DNA of 64,000 nucleotides from Vibrio barjaei (lineage in GTDB: Bacteria > Pseudomonadota > Gammaproteobacteria > Enterobacterales > Vibrionaceae): assembly GCF_001639065.2 (NCBI RefSeq), contig NZ_LQXO02000053.1, positions 310,001 through 374,000 on the forward strand, written 5' to 3'. The position numbers and the translations under genes are program-made. A model generated the notes under the pieces. The model saw nothing but the letters and a program-made list of their open reading frames with translations. It had not been told where the DNA came from and did not search any database. Positions 33,320 to 41,957 of this stretch are shown here, piece after piece (position 1 is the first letter of the stretch; the number at the start of each line of letters is the position of its first letter).

Positions 33320-33709
33320 CTAATTAATGGCGCAAACCCAGCGTTTGCGCCATTCTGCCGCCGGATAATCGTCCGGCCAATACTCTACTTGCTTAACGAT
33401 TTCTCCGTTTACAACGGTATGAAACGTAATGGCTTTTGCTTTGATCTTTCCATCAGTGACATTAACATCGGTAACGACCATATTGCCGTCTGCAACAATA
33501 GAAACAATAGAAACAATATCAAACTGCCATAACCCATTAGCGGGATACTCAGTGTTTACCGCAGCAAAGTTCTCTCTTCCTACGATTTTTTCATTCGACT
33601 GAGGCCAATGAACTTCAATGCTTTCTGCTAAACACTCACTTGCATAATAGAAATCATTCCCTTCCATTGCACGCCAATACGCTTCTACTACCTGTTTAAC
33701 GTTTTCCAT
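33320..33709 (-). CDS. SnoaL-like / NTF2-like small protein
   Basis: A 129-residue protein of the NTF2-like cone fold. The pattern VEAYWRAMEGNDFYYASECL and the VEYWPDDYPAAEWRKRW end are typical of SnoaL-like polyketide-cyclase or ketosteroid-isomerase relatives. No catalytic residue can be assigned with confidence. It has no operon partner; its C-terminal codons form a terminator hairpin. The function is unknown. Confidence 0.7.
   Translation of the reverse strand: MENVKQVVEAYWRAMEGNDFYYASECLAESIEVHWPQSNEKIVGRENFAAVNTEYPANGLWQFDIVSIVSIVADGNMVVTDVNVTDGKIKAKAITFHTVVNGEIVKQVEYWPDDYPAAEWRKRWVCAIN
33328..33352. terminator. Bidirectional terminator between convergent genes
   Basis: Perfect 10-bp stem TGGCGCAAAC (33328-33337) / GTTTGCGCCA (33343-33352), loop 5 nt. 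It begins 10 bp after the ATPase stop and lies inside the final codons of the convergent SnoaL-like gene, so the last residues of that protein are constrained by the hairpin. Confidence 0.8.
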
Positions 33710-33826
33710 AAATCTACCTTACGCGTTGTTATTAGTCATAAGTTAGCGCATAGGGATATGTATATCCATACAGTAAAATGCATTTTGAGAGATCGGACTT
33801 ATAAGAAGCGAATGATATGACGGCAG

Positions 33827-34501
33827 CTATACCGTCGTACCAGGTTGAACGGCGAAACTACCCTCCTGAGACTCGGTATAACGATATCGACTTTCTTTTA
33901 ACAACCAAGACAACGGATGGCGAACCCAAGGTTGTGGATCGTTTGGAGCAAAAGCATCGACCCCACGCAAGGAAACACAACGCCAACCGCATTCTTCAGC
34001 CTGACGAATACAACGGCTCGCGTGCCAGAGTTGAGCAACAATATTCACCTTGCGAACTTGGGTATACTGAATAGCCTTCAAGGCGACTTCTTTGGTCGTC
34101 ATATAAGTCTCGTTAGGCCCGAACTTGATGGAAGTAACACGCGACTTAAAACTTGGCTGAGACTCTAGAACAATGTCGCAAATTTCCCACTGCAGGAAGG
34201 CTTGAATCCTTGGCTGGCTGAGCATAATGATAATGACCTGCTCGGCAATGAGTTGATTGACCTCTTTGCCTTCTCCATATGAAAAGGCCAAAATCGGAAA
34301 TCTAGGGTCAACGACACCACAAGGTTCGGTAAAGTATCGGTGTAGTCTAAGATAGATGTCTAGCTCACATAGGGCATTGGTTGGTACGAGCTGTTCGTAA
34401 TGAGGGTAGCAATGACGATGGGTCAGAACCCACGAAGTCTCAGGCGTTATCAATTGACTATCAGTCCATGTTAGAACGGTGCAGGGCTTGAGCATTTCCA
34501 T
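33827..34501 (-). CDS. Uncharacterised protein, possibly DUF218/YdcF-like
   Basis: A 224-residue soluble protein with no signal peptide. The segment VNIVAQLWHASRCIRQAEEC resembles the C-terminal part of the DUF218 (YdcF/SanA) family, where a conserved 'H...R' follows a beta strand, and GPNETYMTTKEVALKAIQY before it fits the preceding helix. The first half does not show the family motif clearly, so the assignment is weak. Its neighbours are single genes with no shared theme. Confidence 0.5.
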   Translation of the reverse strand: MEMLKPCTVLTWTDSQLITPETSWVLTHRHCYPHYEQLVPTNALCELDIYLRLHRYFTEPCGVVDPRFPILAFSYGEGKEVNQLIAEQVIIIMLSQPRIQAFLQWEICDIVLESQPSFKSRVTSIKFGPNETYMTTKEVALKAIQYTQVRKVNIVAQLWHASRCIRQAEECGWRCVSLRGVDAFAPNDPQPWVRHPLSWLLKESRYRYTESQEGSFAVQPGTTV

Positions 34502-34942
34502 TCCTCACGATATTCAGAAATTACATTGAAGCATTCGACAACCTAAAACAAGTTACCTTTACTTCAAACTTAAGCCACCTCAGTAAAGCCTTTACCAACA
34601 AACGTTCTGAACACGTAATCTAATGAATGTAGCTGCGATTCATTATTCAAGTAAGTAGCAAACAGAATGAAAACTAATCTGTCTCAAACTTGCATCAAAA
34701 ACTAGAGCTTAACTTGTTCGCTGCTCACGGTTTGCCTCTTTACGTTTTAGCAAAGTCACACTTCAGTTTTATGAACAACGAAGAATCTCTACGTTAAAAT
34801 CGTTTCTAACCGCTCTATAACTCCAACCTCACTCTCATAAAATTTGTAACGGCTAAGAATCTGGAACAATTAATGCAAATGTAATCACAGTTTCTTATCG
34901 AAAGCGCAAATTGCACTATTCGTAACACATTCAAGGAGAGAG
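34502..34942. other. Intergenic region upstream of the TfoX-family gene
   Basis: No gene supported in 441 bp. It holds the promoter of the downstream TfoX-family gene. TGCAA-ATGTAA-TCACA at 34874-34889 has one perfect CRP half-site and correct spacing, which would fit the CRP dependence of tfoX in Vibrio. I looked for a c-di-GMP (GEMM) riboswitch, as precedes tfoY in V. cholerae, and found none. Confidence 0.45.
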
Positions 34943-35560
34943 ATGATGTTAGATAACTTTGTAGACTCAATACAGGCGTACACTGAGCTTAAAGAGATAA
35001 GCATCCGTTCTGTATTTGGCGGGAAAGGCGTTCTGTCTAATGGTGTGATGTTTGCACTAATAAAGGGCAACAAGCTCTACCTTAGAGCGCCGAATAGTAA
35101 GTTTAAGGACGAATTTTCGCAATTAGGGTGTATGCCATACGAGTTTCACTGGCGCTCATCATCTCGCAACTACCCTAGCCTATCTAGTTACTATTCCATT
35201 CCTGAAGCTGTAAAGCATTGCGATAAACAAATAGCAAAGCTCTGCGAAGAAGTTTGGAGTGTAGGTTTGGAAGAAAAAAGGCGTAAAGAAACACCCACGC
35301 GCATCAAAGACCTTCCTAATATGCAATACAAGACGGAGCGAATGTTACGTAAGGCGGGTATCCATTCCATAGATGAATTACGAGAGCAAGGTCCCGTGAA
35401 TGCGTATAAAGCAGTGTGTGGTAGCCAAGACAAACAGCCGGGGATCAACTTACTGTTTTATATCGCCGGTGCGTTGGAAGGCATCCATTGGAGTATCCTT
35501 CCAGAGACACTGCGAGAGACGCTTTCTCGCCAAGCAAACTCTGACTATCTTGCTCATTAA
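34943..35560 (+). CDS. TfoX/Sxy-family protein
   Basis: A 205-residue protein with the N-terminal TfoX domain (about 5-95; IRSVFGGKGVLSNGVMFALI) and the C-terminal TfoX domain (about 115-195; RIKDLPNMQYKTERMLRKAG), the layout of Vibrio TfoX and TfoY. TfoX is the competence regulator acting with CRP on DNA-uptake genes; TfoY controls motility and type VI secretion. This sequence is too divergent for me to say which it is, or whether it is a third paralogue. Two adjacent ATG codons (34943, 34946) follow AAGGAG; the second has the better spacing. Confidence 0.75.
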   Translation: MMLDNFVDSIQAYTELKEISIRSVFGGKGVLSNGVMFALIKGNKLYLRAPNSKFKDEFSQLGCMPYEFHWRSSSRNYPSLSSYYSIPEAVKHCDKQIAKLCEEVWSVGLEEKRRKETPTRIKDLPNMQYKTERMLRKAGIHSIDELREQGPVNAYKAVCGSQDKQPGINLLFYIAGALEGIHWSILPETLRETLSRQANSDYLAH

Positions 35561-35591
35561 AAAAACGCCCTGCGGCCAAAGACTGCAGGGC
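35561..35591 (-). terminator. Terminator oriented leftward with no gene behind it
   Basis: Stem GCCCTGC (35567-35573) / GCAGGGC (35585-35591), loop 11 nt. The run of A at 35559-35565 gives a T tract only when read on the minus strand, so it is a terminator for leftward transcription. No minus-strand gene lies to the right before oppA, so it may also end the TfoX gene weakly, or mark a small RNA. Confidence 0.7.
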
Positions 35592-35936
35592 AAAACATTA
35601 ATACAATGTCTATGTTGGATGCATGTGTTAATTGAAAGTGGACAGGACAACTAAGCACATGCCGTTATTAAACCACGTGCTTCAGTGGTTCGATAGCGAA
35701 TAACCTTATCAAGTGATTGCAAACCCACTTCAATCGATGACCAATTGTTTCGAAATGTAGATCAAGCCCCGTCATGCATAGGTTATCAGAGTTTAATCAC
35801 ATTCCACTGTACTAATTTATAAATTAAATCATTAAATTTATTGAGGTTAATTGTAGTTGAGTTGTTTAAATAGGAGACAATTTTAGTTATAAATGGGAGT
35901 TATTACGGACAAAGTTTTACGTATAGGATGTACTCA
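35592..35936. other. Intergenic region upstream of oppA, possible sRNA on the minus strand
   Basis: 345 bp with no ORF that I can support. Read leftward, it leads into the terminator at 35561-35591 and contains short stems (AACCAC/GTGGTT near 35680). It also holds the oppA promoter. Whether a small RNA is made here is inference. Confidence 0.35.
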
Positions 35937-37559
35937 ATGAACAAAAAAACGCTCCCCATCACCATTGCCTCTTTACTTGCCGCAACTTCTTTTCATGCAC
36001 TCTCTGCCAGTGTTCCTGATGGGACGATATTAGCAAGTGAGCAATATCTTGTTAGAGGAAATGGGGCCGAGCCTAGCACTATCGACCCAACCTTCGTTAA
36101 TTCAGGCATGCCGGGCGACATTATTGCCAATGATATGTTTGAAGGGTTAATTATCGAGGACCAAAATGGGCATATGATTCCCGGCCAAGCCAAGTCTTGG
36201 AGTGTCTCCGACGACGGTTTAACGGTGACTTTCCAACTAAAAGAAGATCTTAAATGGTCTGACGGCTCACCGCTAACAGCAGAAGACTTTGTCTTTGCTT
36301 GGCAACGCGCGGTAGATCCTAGTACTGGTAACAACACAGGCCACTATTTCAAGACCGCCAACATCGCTAATGCTGGCGCTATCTTAACGGGAGACGTTAA
36401 AGCCTCTGAATTGGGTGTAAAAGCGCTGACAGACACTGCACTTGAAGTAAAATTGACCAAACCAACACCGTATTTCTTAAGCTTAATGAGTGTGAAGACC
36501 TTCTTCCCTCTTCCTAAAGTGGTAGTAACTAAGTTCGGTAACCAGTGGACTCGTCCAGAAAACATGGTCACCAATGGTGCCTATAAGTTGGTTAAGTGGG
36601 TACCTAATGAGTACGTTGAAGTGGAACGTAACCCACAATATTGGGACGACCAACACACTGTCATTAATGGCGTGACCTATCTTGGACTTGCTTCTCAAAA
36701 TGCTGAACTTGTGCGTTATCAATCAGGTGAGATTGATATGACCAACCGAATTCAGTTGGAGCAATATCAACGTTTGATTAAAGAAGATCCATCTCAAATC
36801 CAAGGGTTGCCACTACTTGGTTCGTACATCTACTCTTTCAACACCCAAAAAGCGCCGTTCGATAACGCCAAAGTTCGACAAGCCCTTACCGTTGCTATCG
36901 ACCGCAACATACTGGTTGAGAAGATCACTGGTCAAGGAGAAGTCGCTGCTTATACACCAGTTCCATCTATCATTCCAAATTACGATGCCCCGCATATGGC
37001 ATACAGTGATAAGAGCATGCAACAACGTTTGGAAATGGCAAAACAGTTGTTAGCGGAAGCTGGATATAGCAAAGACAAACCACTCGAATTTACGGTGACT
37101 TATAACACCAGTGAAAACCATAAAAAGATAGCATTGGCCCTCGCCTCCATGTGGAAACCGCTTGGCGTCAAAGTTCACCTGCAAAACATGGAATGGAAAG
37201 CGTATGTTTCAGCTAAATCTCTAGGAGATTTTGAGATAGCGCGTTCATGGTCATTTGGAGATTATGCTGAACCATCCTCGGTGTTAGCTTCCTACACTTG
37301 TAATCACGTTGAAAACGAAAGTGGCTTCTGTGATGCGAAGTTTGATGAGCTAATGCAACGTGCTAGCGTAACCGCAAATAAAGCCAAGCGTTACCAACTG
37401 TTCAACCAAGCAGAAACCATACTCGCCGAAGCCGCTCCAATGATTCCGCTTTACTATTACAAGCATACTCGGCTGGTTCGAAACACTCTGAAGGGCTTCC
37501 CTATTAATAACCCGAAGGGCAATATCTACGCTAAAGATATGTACTTTGTAGCACCTTAG
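35937..37559 (+). CDS. Oligopeptide-binding protein, OppA family
   Basis: Periplasmic solute-binding protein (SBP family 5) of 540 residues with a Sec signal peptide (about 1-24, ending in LSAS). The family features are the AEPSTIDPTF start, VSDDGLTVTFQLKEDLKWSD and the PYFLSL region. The start at 35937 is set by AGGA 10 bases upstream; the ATG at 35928 is too close to that site. No oppBCDF permease or ATPase genes follow, so it is an orphan binding protein that must share another transporter or serve as a peptide sensor. A strong hairpin ends it. Confidence 0.88.
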   Translation: MNKKTLPITIASLLAATSFHALSASVPDGTILASEQYLVRGNGAEPSTIDPTFVNSGMPGDIIANDMFEGLIIEDQNGHMIPGQAKSWSVSDDGLTVTFQLKEDLKWSDGSPLTAEDFVFAWQRAVDPSTGNNTGHYFKTANIANAGAILTGDVKASELGVKALTDTALEVKLTKPTPYFLSLMSVKTFFPLPKVVVTKFGNQWTRPENMVTNGAYKLVKWVPNEYVEVERNPQYWDDQHTVINGVTYLGLASQNAELVRYQSGEIDMTNRIQLEQYQRLIKEDPSQIQGLPLLGSYIYSFNTQKAPFDNAKVRQALTVAIDRNILVEKITGQGEVAAYTPVPSIIPNYDAPHMAYSDKSMQQRLEMAKQLLAEAGYSKDKPLEFTVTYNTSENHKKIALALASMWKPLGVKVHLQNMEWKAYVSAKSLGDFEIARSWSFGDYAEPSSVLASYTCNHVENESGFCDAKFDELMQRASVTANKAKRYQLFNQAETILAEAAPMIPLYYYKHTRLVRNTLKGFPINNPKGNIYAKDMYFVAP

Positions 37560-37573
37560 TCTGTATTTCCATC

Positions 37574-37610
37574 CATAATCGGTAGACTTCATCTGATTCT
37601 ACCGATTATG
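37574..37610 (+). terminator. Terminator after oppA
   Basis: Perfect 13-bp stem CATAATCGGTAGA (37574-37586) / TCTACCGATTATG (37598-37610), with an AT-rich TATTTTTTAC stretch shortly downstream. It ends 15 bp after the oppA stop. Confidence 0.8.
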
Positions 37611-37684
37611 CCATTAAATATTTTTTACATTTATGTGAACGCATGCAACATTTCATCTATTGATAGCTTTCATTTTATTCAATA

Positions 37685-37698
37685 TTGATTTAAATCAA
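37685..37698 (+). promoter_or_regulatory. FNR box upstream of nosR
   Basis: TTGATTTAAATCAA is a perfect match to the FNR/CRP-superfamily consensus TTGAT-N4-ATCAA and a perfect palindrome. It is 113 bp upstream of nosR. If bound at -41.5, transcription would start near 37733, a reasonable leader length. Anaerobic activation of nos genes through FNR or a DNR-type relative is well established in denitrifiers. Confidence 0.7.
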
Positions 37699-37811
37699 AA
37701 ACAGGCTATTAACCAACCTCTAGTCTAACCGCATCTCTACTAACACTAACGCACAAAATATTTTGTTGTTAATTGTTGGTAAACACTAGGATGGATGACT
37801 AGGGAGCGCTT

Positions 37812-39929
37812 ATGCAGAGGAAATTTACCCGAGCTCTAGTGTGCCAGTTACTTGCACTTCTTTTCGTAAGCTTCGACAGTTTTGCATTATTTGTTAGTCC
37901 GCCAAAAGACCCAATCCCCCTCATACAGCAAATGTTCCCCGACCTCACATCTATCTCTGACAAACAAGGCGAGCCTTTAGTCAGAACGATTAGCAAGGAT
38001 GACAATATTATCGGGTATGCTTTCGAGACCAATGATATTGCGAGTATTCCTGCCTATTCTGGCGAACCCGTGAATATGCTTGTTATCATCGATCCTCACG
38101 GTGAGTACTTGGCATCAAAAGTACTAGAGCATCATGAGCCCATCATTTTAGCTGGTATTCCTGAAAGCAAATTATGGGAGTTTAGCGATCAATATGTCGG
38201 GTTATCGGTCAAAGACCGCATTAAAGTGGGTGGTAAAGAAAACGCAAACTATGTTCCTATCGATGGTCTATCCGGCGCTACAGTCACAGTAATGGTAATG
38301 AATGTCGCTATAACTAAAGCTGCCACGAAAGTTGCCGAATCACTCGGAATAGTGAAACCCCTTAGCAATATTATTCAGCCAAAATCCACTATAAAACGCG
38401 ACCTCTACTCTGTGAAAAACTGGCTTGAGCTGACTGGAGACGGTTCAATTCGAAAACTATTAATTCGCAAAGGAGCCGTTCAAGAGGCATTTAATGATAC
38501 CGATGCAGAAAATGTTGAACGCGTTAAAGATGATGAAACTGAGCAAACTTTTGCTGAGCTTTATTACACATTAGCTGATATCCCAACAATCGGTAAAAAC
38601 CTATTTGGCGAACAGGAATACCAATGGCTAATCAAAGATCTAAAGCCAGATGAACATCTAATCGCGATTTTTGGTAATGGTTACTCATATAAAGGTTCTG
38701 GTTATGTCCGAGGTGGTATTTTTGATCGACTGCAAGTTCATCAAAACGATAACGAGATTTCTTTTCGTGATTTAGACCACCGTCGGGTTTTGGATCTGTA
38801 CATACCCGGTGCACCAAAGTTTCATGAAATGTCGATTTTTAGGGTACAAGCACATCATGAATTCGATCCCGGTGCGAGTTGGCAAGTTGAGTTACTTGTA
38901 CGCCGCCAATTAGGTGCTATTGACAGTGTGTTTACCAGTTTTAAAGGTGACTATGCACCGCTGCCTGAATACGTTGATACGCCTGAACCCATTATTATCA
39001 AACCAGAACTGTCTTTGACGGAACAGGTCTGGCTCGAGAATAAAGTAAAAGTCATCGTACTTTTTGCACTTATTAGCACATTAATACTCATACTTTTCTT
39101 CCAAGATCTTTTGGTTCAGCACCCAACACTTATGCATCGTCTTCGCCATGGTTTCTTGGTCATCACCGTCGTGTTTATAGGCTGGATTTGGGGTGGTCAA
39201 CTCTCTGTGGTAAACGTATTCACCTTCCTAAATGCGCTGATGACACAATTCTCATGGGATCTGTTCCTGCTCGACCCCATTATCTTCATTCTTTGGTGTG
39301 CTGCGGCCGTCACTATATTGATGTGGGGGCGTGCAGTTTATTGTGGTTGGCTATGCCCATTTGGTGCGCTTCAAGAACTCATCAACCAATGTGCACGCTA
39401 CTTAAAAGTCCCTCAGTTTGAACTTCCTTGGGCTATTCATGAACGACTTTGGGCAATTAAGTATCTAATATTGCTTGGTCTGTTTGCACTCTCTTTGGAT
39501 TCTCTTGCACTTGCCGAGCAATTTGCGGAGATAGAACCTTTTAAAACAACGTTCCTTCTAAAGTTCGACCGTGAATGGCCATTCGTCTTGTGGGCAGTAC
39601 TGTTGCTCTCAGTCAATATCTTCAATCGCAAAACCTTCTGCCGCTACCTTTGCCCGTTAGGGGCTGCACTATCAGTGTCTAACAGTATTCGTCTATTTGA
39701 CTGGCTCAAGCGTCGCCCTGAATGCGGCTCACCTTGCAAAATTTGCGCGAAAGAATGCGAGATTCAGGCAATTCACCCCAATGGTGAAATTAATATGCGC
39801 GAATGCCACTACTGTCTAGATTGCCAAATTACCTATTCCAACGATGGTAAATGTCCACCATTGAAAAAACAGGCATATAAACAACGGAAACAGAGAAATG
39901 CTGATATCCCAGTGACCGAAATCCCTTAA
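37812..39929 (+). CDS. nosR: Nitrous oxide reductase regulator / electron-transfer protein NosR
   Basis: Membrane flavo-iron-sulfur protein that feeds electrons to NosZ and is needed for nos expression. The 705-residue protein has a signal segment, a periplasmic FMN-binding domain (about 80-180) with the covalent FMN Thr in the DGLSGATVT motif (T157), then about five to six transmembrane helices after residue 410. At the C-terminus are NapH-like polyferredoxin segments (CGWLCPFGALQE, CRYLCPLGA) and two cluster motifs (CGSPCKICAKEC and the CHYCLDC region). It is first in the nos operon, after an FNR box. No nosX/apbE-type flavin transferase gene is adjacent. Confidence 0.95.
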   Translation: MQRKFTRALVCQLLALLFVSFDSFALFVSPPKDPIPLIQQMFPDLTSISDKQGEPLVRTISKDDNIIGYAFETNDIASIPAYSGEPVNMLVIIDPHGEYLASKVLEHHEPIILAGIPESKLWEFSDQYVGLSVKDRIKVGGKENANYVPIDGLSGATVTVMVMNVAITKAATKVAESLGIVKPLSNIIQPKSTIKRDLYSVKNWLELTGDGSIRKLLIRKGAVQEAFNDTDAENVERVKDDETEQTFAELYYTLADIPTIGKNLFGEQEYQWLIKDLKPDEHLIAIFGNGYSYKGSGYVRGGIFDRLQVHQNDNEISFRDLDHRRVLDLYIPGAPKFHEMSIFRVQAHHEFDPGASWQVELLVRRQLGAIDSVFTSFKGDYAPLPEYVDTPEPIIIKPELSLTEQVWLENKVKVIVLFALISTLILILFFQDLLVQHPTLMHRLRHGFLVITVVFIGWIWGGQLSVVNVFTFLNALMTQFSWDLFLLDPIIFILWCAAAVTILMWGRAVYCGWLCPFGALQELINQCARYLKVPQFELPWAIHERLWAIKYLILLGLFALSLDSLALAEQFAEIEPFKTTFLLKFDREWPFVLWAVLLLSVNIFNRKTFCRYLCPLGAALSVSNSIRLFDWLKRRPECGSPCKICAKECEIQAIHPNGEINMRECHYCLDCQITYSNDGKCPPLKKQAYKQRKQRNADIPVTEIP

Positions 39930-40002
39930 GTGGCGAGGTGTCGCAGTACTCGTTGCAGGCAGCTACATGTATCAGCCCTACACATAATGAATGGAGACTC
40001 AC

Positions 40003-41895
40003 ATGAGCGATGACAACAAAAACCTCAATAAAGACAATTTGCCGGTCAATGTTGACCGACGGAAATTCTTTGGAACCAGTGCCGCAATAGGATTAGGTGT
40101 TGCCGTAGCCCCTATGTCTGCCGCCATGTTTGCTTCCATGGCTAAAGCTCAAGCAGCAGAAGCTGGAAACAGTCCATATGTTGAGCCCGGCGAAATGGAC
40201 GAATACTATGGATTTTGGAGTGGTGGTCACTCCGGTGAGGTTCGTATTCTCGGTATCCCTTCTATGCGCGAGCTTATGCGTATCCCCGTTTTTAATACCG
40301 ATAGTGCGACAGGCTGGGGGTTTACTGACGAAAGTAAACGAATTAAAGGTGACAGCGCACACATCATGTCAGGGGACTCCCACCACCCTCACATGAGTAT
40401 GACCGATGGTCGTTATAACGGTAAATATGTCTTTATTAATGACAAAGCCAATTCCCGTGTTGCTCGTATTCGCTGTGACGTCATGAAAGTTGACAAAATG
40501 ATCACCATTCCTAATGTTCAAGCGATTCATGGCCTTCGTGTACAGAAAGTACCCGAAACCAAATACGTTATCTGCAACAGCGAATTTGAGATCCCAATGA
40601 ATAACGACGGTAAAGCGACATTGGAAGATGTCAGCACCTACCGTTCTCTGTTCAATGTGATAGATGCGGAGAAAATGGAAGTGGCATTTCAGGTTATGGT
40701 CGATGGCAACCTCGATAACACGGATGCCGATTATGACGGTAAGTACTTTGCTTCAACCTGTTATAACTCAGAAATGGGAATGAACTTAGGCGAAATGATA
40801 ACAGCCGAGCGCGATCATGTGGTGGTTTTCAGCTTAGCCCGTTGTGAAGAAGCGTTAAAAGCTGGCAAGTTCAAAACCTATAACGGTAACGATGTTCCCG
40901 TACTTGATGGACGCAAAGGTTCTACCCTAACTCGCTACATTCCTGTTCCTAAATCACCGCATGGTATGAACACATCACCAGACGGTAAGTATTTTATCGC
41001 TAATGGTAAGCTCTCACCAACCGTTTCTGTCATTGCCACCGCGAAACTTGACGACTTGTTTAACGATAAGATCCAACCAAGAGATACCATTGTCGCAGAG
41101 CCTGAACTTGGACTTGGTCCACTGCATACTGCGTTTGATAATCGCGGTTTTGCCTACACCACCCTTTTCCTAGATAGTCAAATTGCAAAATGGAACTTAG
41201 AAGAAGCTATCAAAGCCTACAACGGTGAAAAAGTTAACTACATCAAACAGAAAATTGATGTCCACTATCAGCCTGGACACAACAGTACATCTAGTGGCGA
41301 GACTCGTGATGCGGATGGTAAATGGCTTGTGTCTCTCTGTAAGTTCTCTAAAGACCGTTTCTTGCCTGTTGGCCCGTTGAGAGCTGAGAACGACCAACTT
41401 ATCGATATTTCGGGTGAAGAAATGAAGTTGGTACATGATGGACCAACTTTCGCTGAACCTCATGATGGAACCATTATTCACCGTAGTAAAGTCAAACCAA
41501 GCAAACTGTGGTCCCGTGACGATCCTATCTTTGCCGAAACCGTAGAGATGGCCAAACGTGATGGTGTCAACGTTATGACAGATAACAAAGTTATTCGAGA
41601 TGGCAATAAAGTTCGTGTTTATATGACGTCAGTAGCACCGACCTTTGGTATGAACGAATTCAAGGTCAAGTTGGGTGATACTGTCACTGTGGTAGTAACA
41701 AACCTCGATACCATAGAAGATGTCACCCATGGATTCTGTATGACAAATCATGGCGTTCAAATGGAAATCAGCCCTCAACAAACTGCGTCTATTACTTTCG
41801 TCGCAGATAAGCCAGGAGTTCAATGGTACTACTGTAATTGGTTCTGCCACGCGCTCCATATGGAAATGCGAGGTCGAATGTTAGTGGAGGCATAA
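40003..41895 (+). CDS. nosZ: Nitrous oxide reductase NosZ, clade I
   Basis: Periplasmic copper enzyme that reduces N2O to N2. The 630-residue precursor has a Tat signal (RRKFFG near residue 20), typical of clade I NosZ, in place of the Sec signal of clade II. CuZ ligands begin in DSHHPHMSM, and later His ligands occur in the seven-bladed propeller. The CuA site is CNWFCHALHMEM near the C-terminus, so both copper centres look intact. The start at 40003 has GGAGA 7 bases upstream. The nosR-nosZ gap is 73 bp; a hairpin separates nosZ from nosDFYL. Function appears complete. Confidence 0.97.
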   Translation: MSDDNKNLNKDNLPVNVDRRKFFGTSAAIGLGVAVAPMSAAMFASMAKAQAAEAGNSPYVEPGEMDEYYGFWSGGHSGEVRILGIPSMRELMRIPVFNTDSATGWGFTDESKRIKGDSAHIMSGDSHHPHMSMTDGRYNGKYVFINDKANSRVARIRCDVMKVDKMITIPNVQAIHGLRVQKVPETKYVICNSEFEIPMNNDGKATLEDVSTYRSLFNVIDAEKMEVAFQVMVDGNLDNTDADYDGKYFASTCYNSEMGMNLGEMITAERDHVVVFSLARCEEALKAGKFKTYNGNDVPVLDGRKGSTLTRYIPVPKSPHGMNTSPDGKYFIANGKLSPTVSVIATAKLDDLFNDKIQPRDTIVAEPELGLGPLHTAFDNRGFAYTTLFLDSQIAKWNLEEAIKAYNGEKVNYIKQKIDVHYQPGHNSTSSGETRDADGKWLVSLCKFSKDRFLPVGPLRAENDQLIDISGEEMKLVHDGPTFAEPHDGTIIHRSKVKPSKLWSRDDPIFAETVEMAKRDGVNVMTDNKVIRDGNKVRVYMTSVAPTFGMNEFKVKLGDTVTVVVTNLDTIEDVTHGFCMTNHGVQMEISPQQTASITFVADKPGVQWYYCNWFCHALHMEMRGRMLVEA

Positions 41896-41909
41896 CCGCG
41901 ACTTCATCA

Positions 41910-41933
41910 AGCTCCCTCACTGCTGAGGGAGCT
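41910..41933 (+). other. Hairpin between nosZ and nosD
   Basis: Perfect 10-bp stem AGCTCCCTCA (41910-41919) / TGAGGGAGCT (41924-41933) with a 4-nt loop and no T run, 14 bp after the nosZ stop. It probably shields the nosZ message from decay or gives partial termination, raising NosZ over the maturation proteins. Confidence 0.7.
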
Positions 41934-41957
41934 ACCTAGTATTATCACAACATTAGG

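Noticed and set aside
33817..34168. Plus-strand reading frames across the 33827-34501 gene
   Set aside because: Two different plus frames overlap each other and the minus gene; only the minus frame spans the whole interval with a plausible start.
34502..34942. c-di-GMP (GEMM) riboswitch before the TfoX-family gene
   Set aside because: Such an element precedes tfoY in V. cholerae, but the conserved GEMM core (CACGCACAGGGCAAACC) does not occur here; only CACGG and TTTGCC fragments do.
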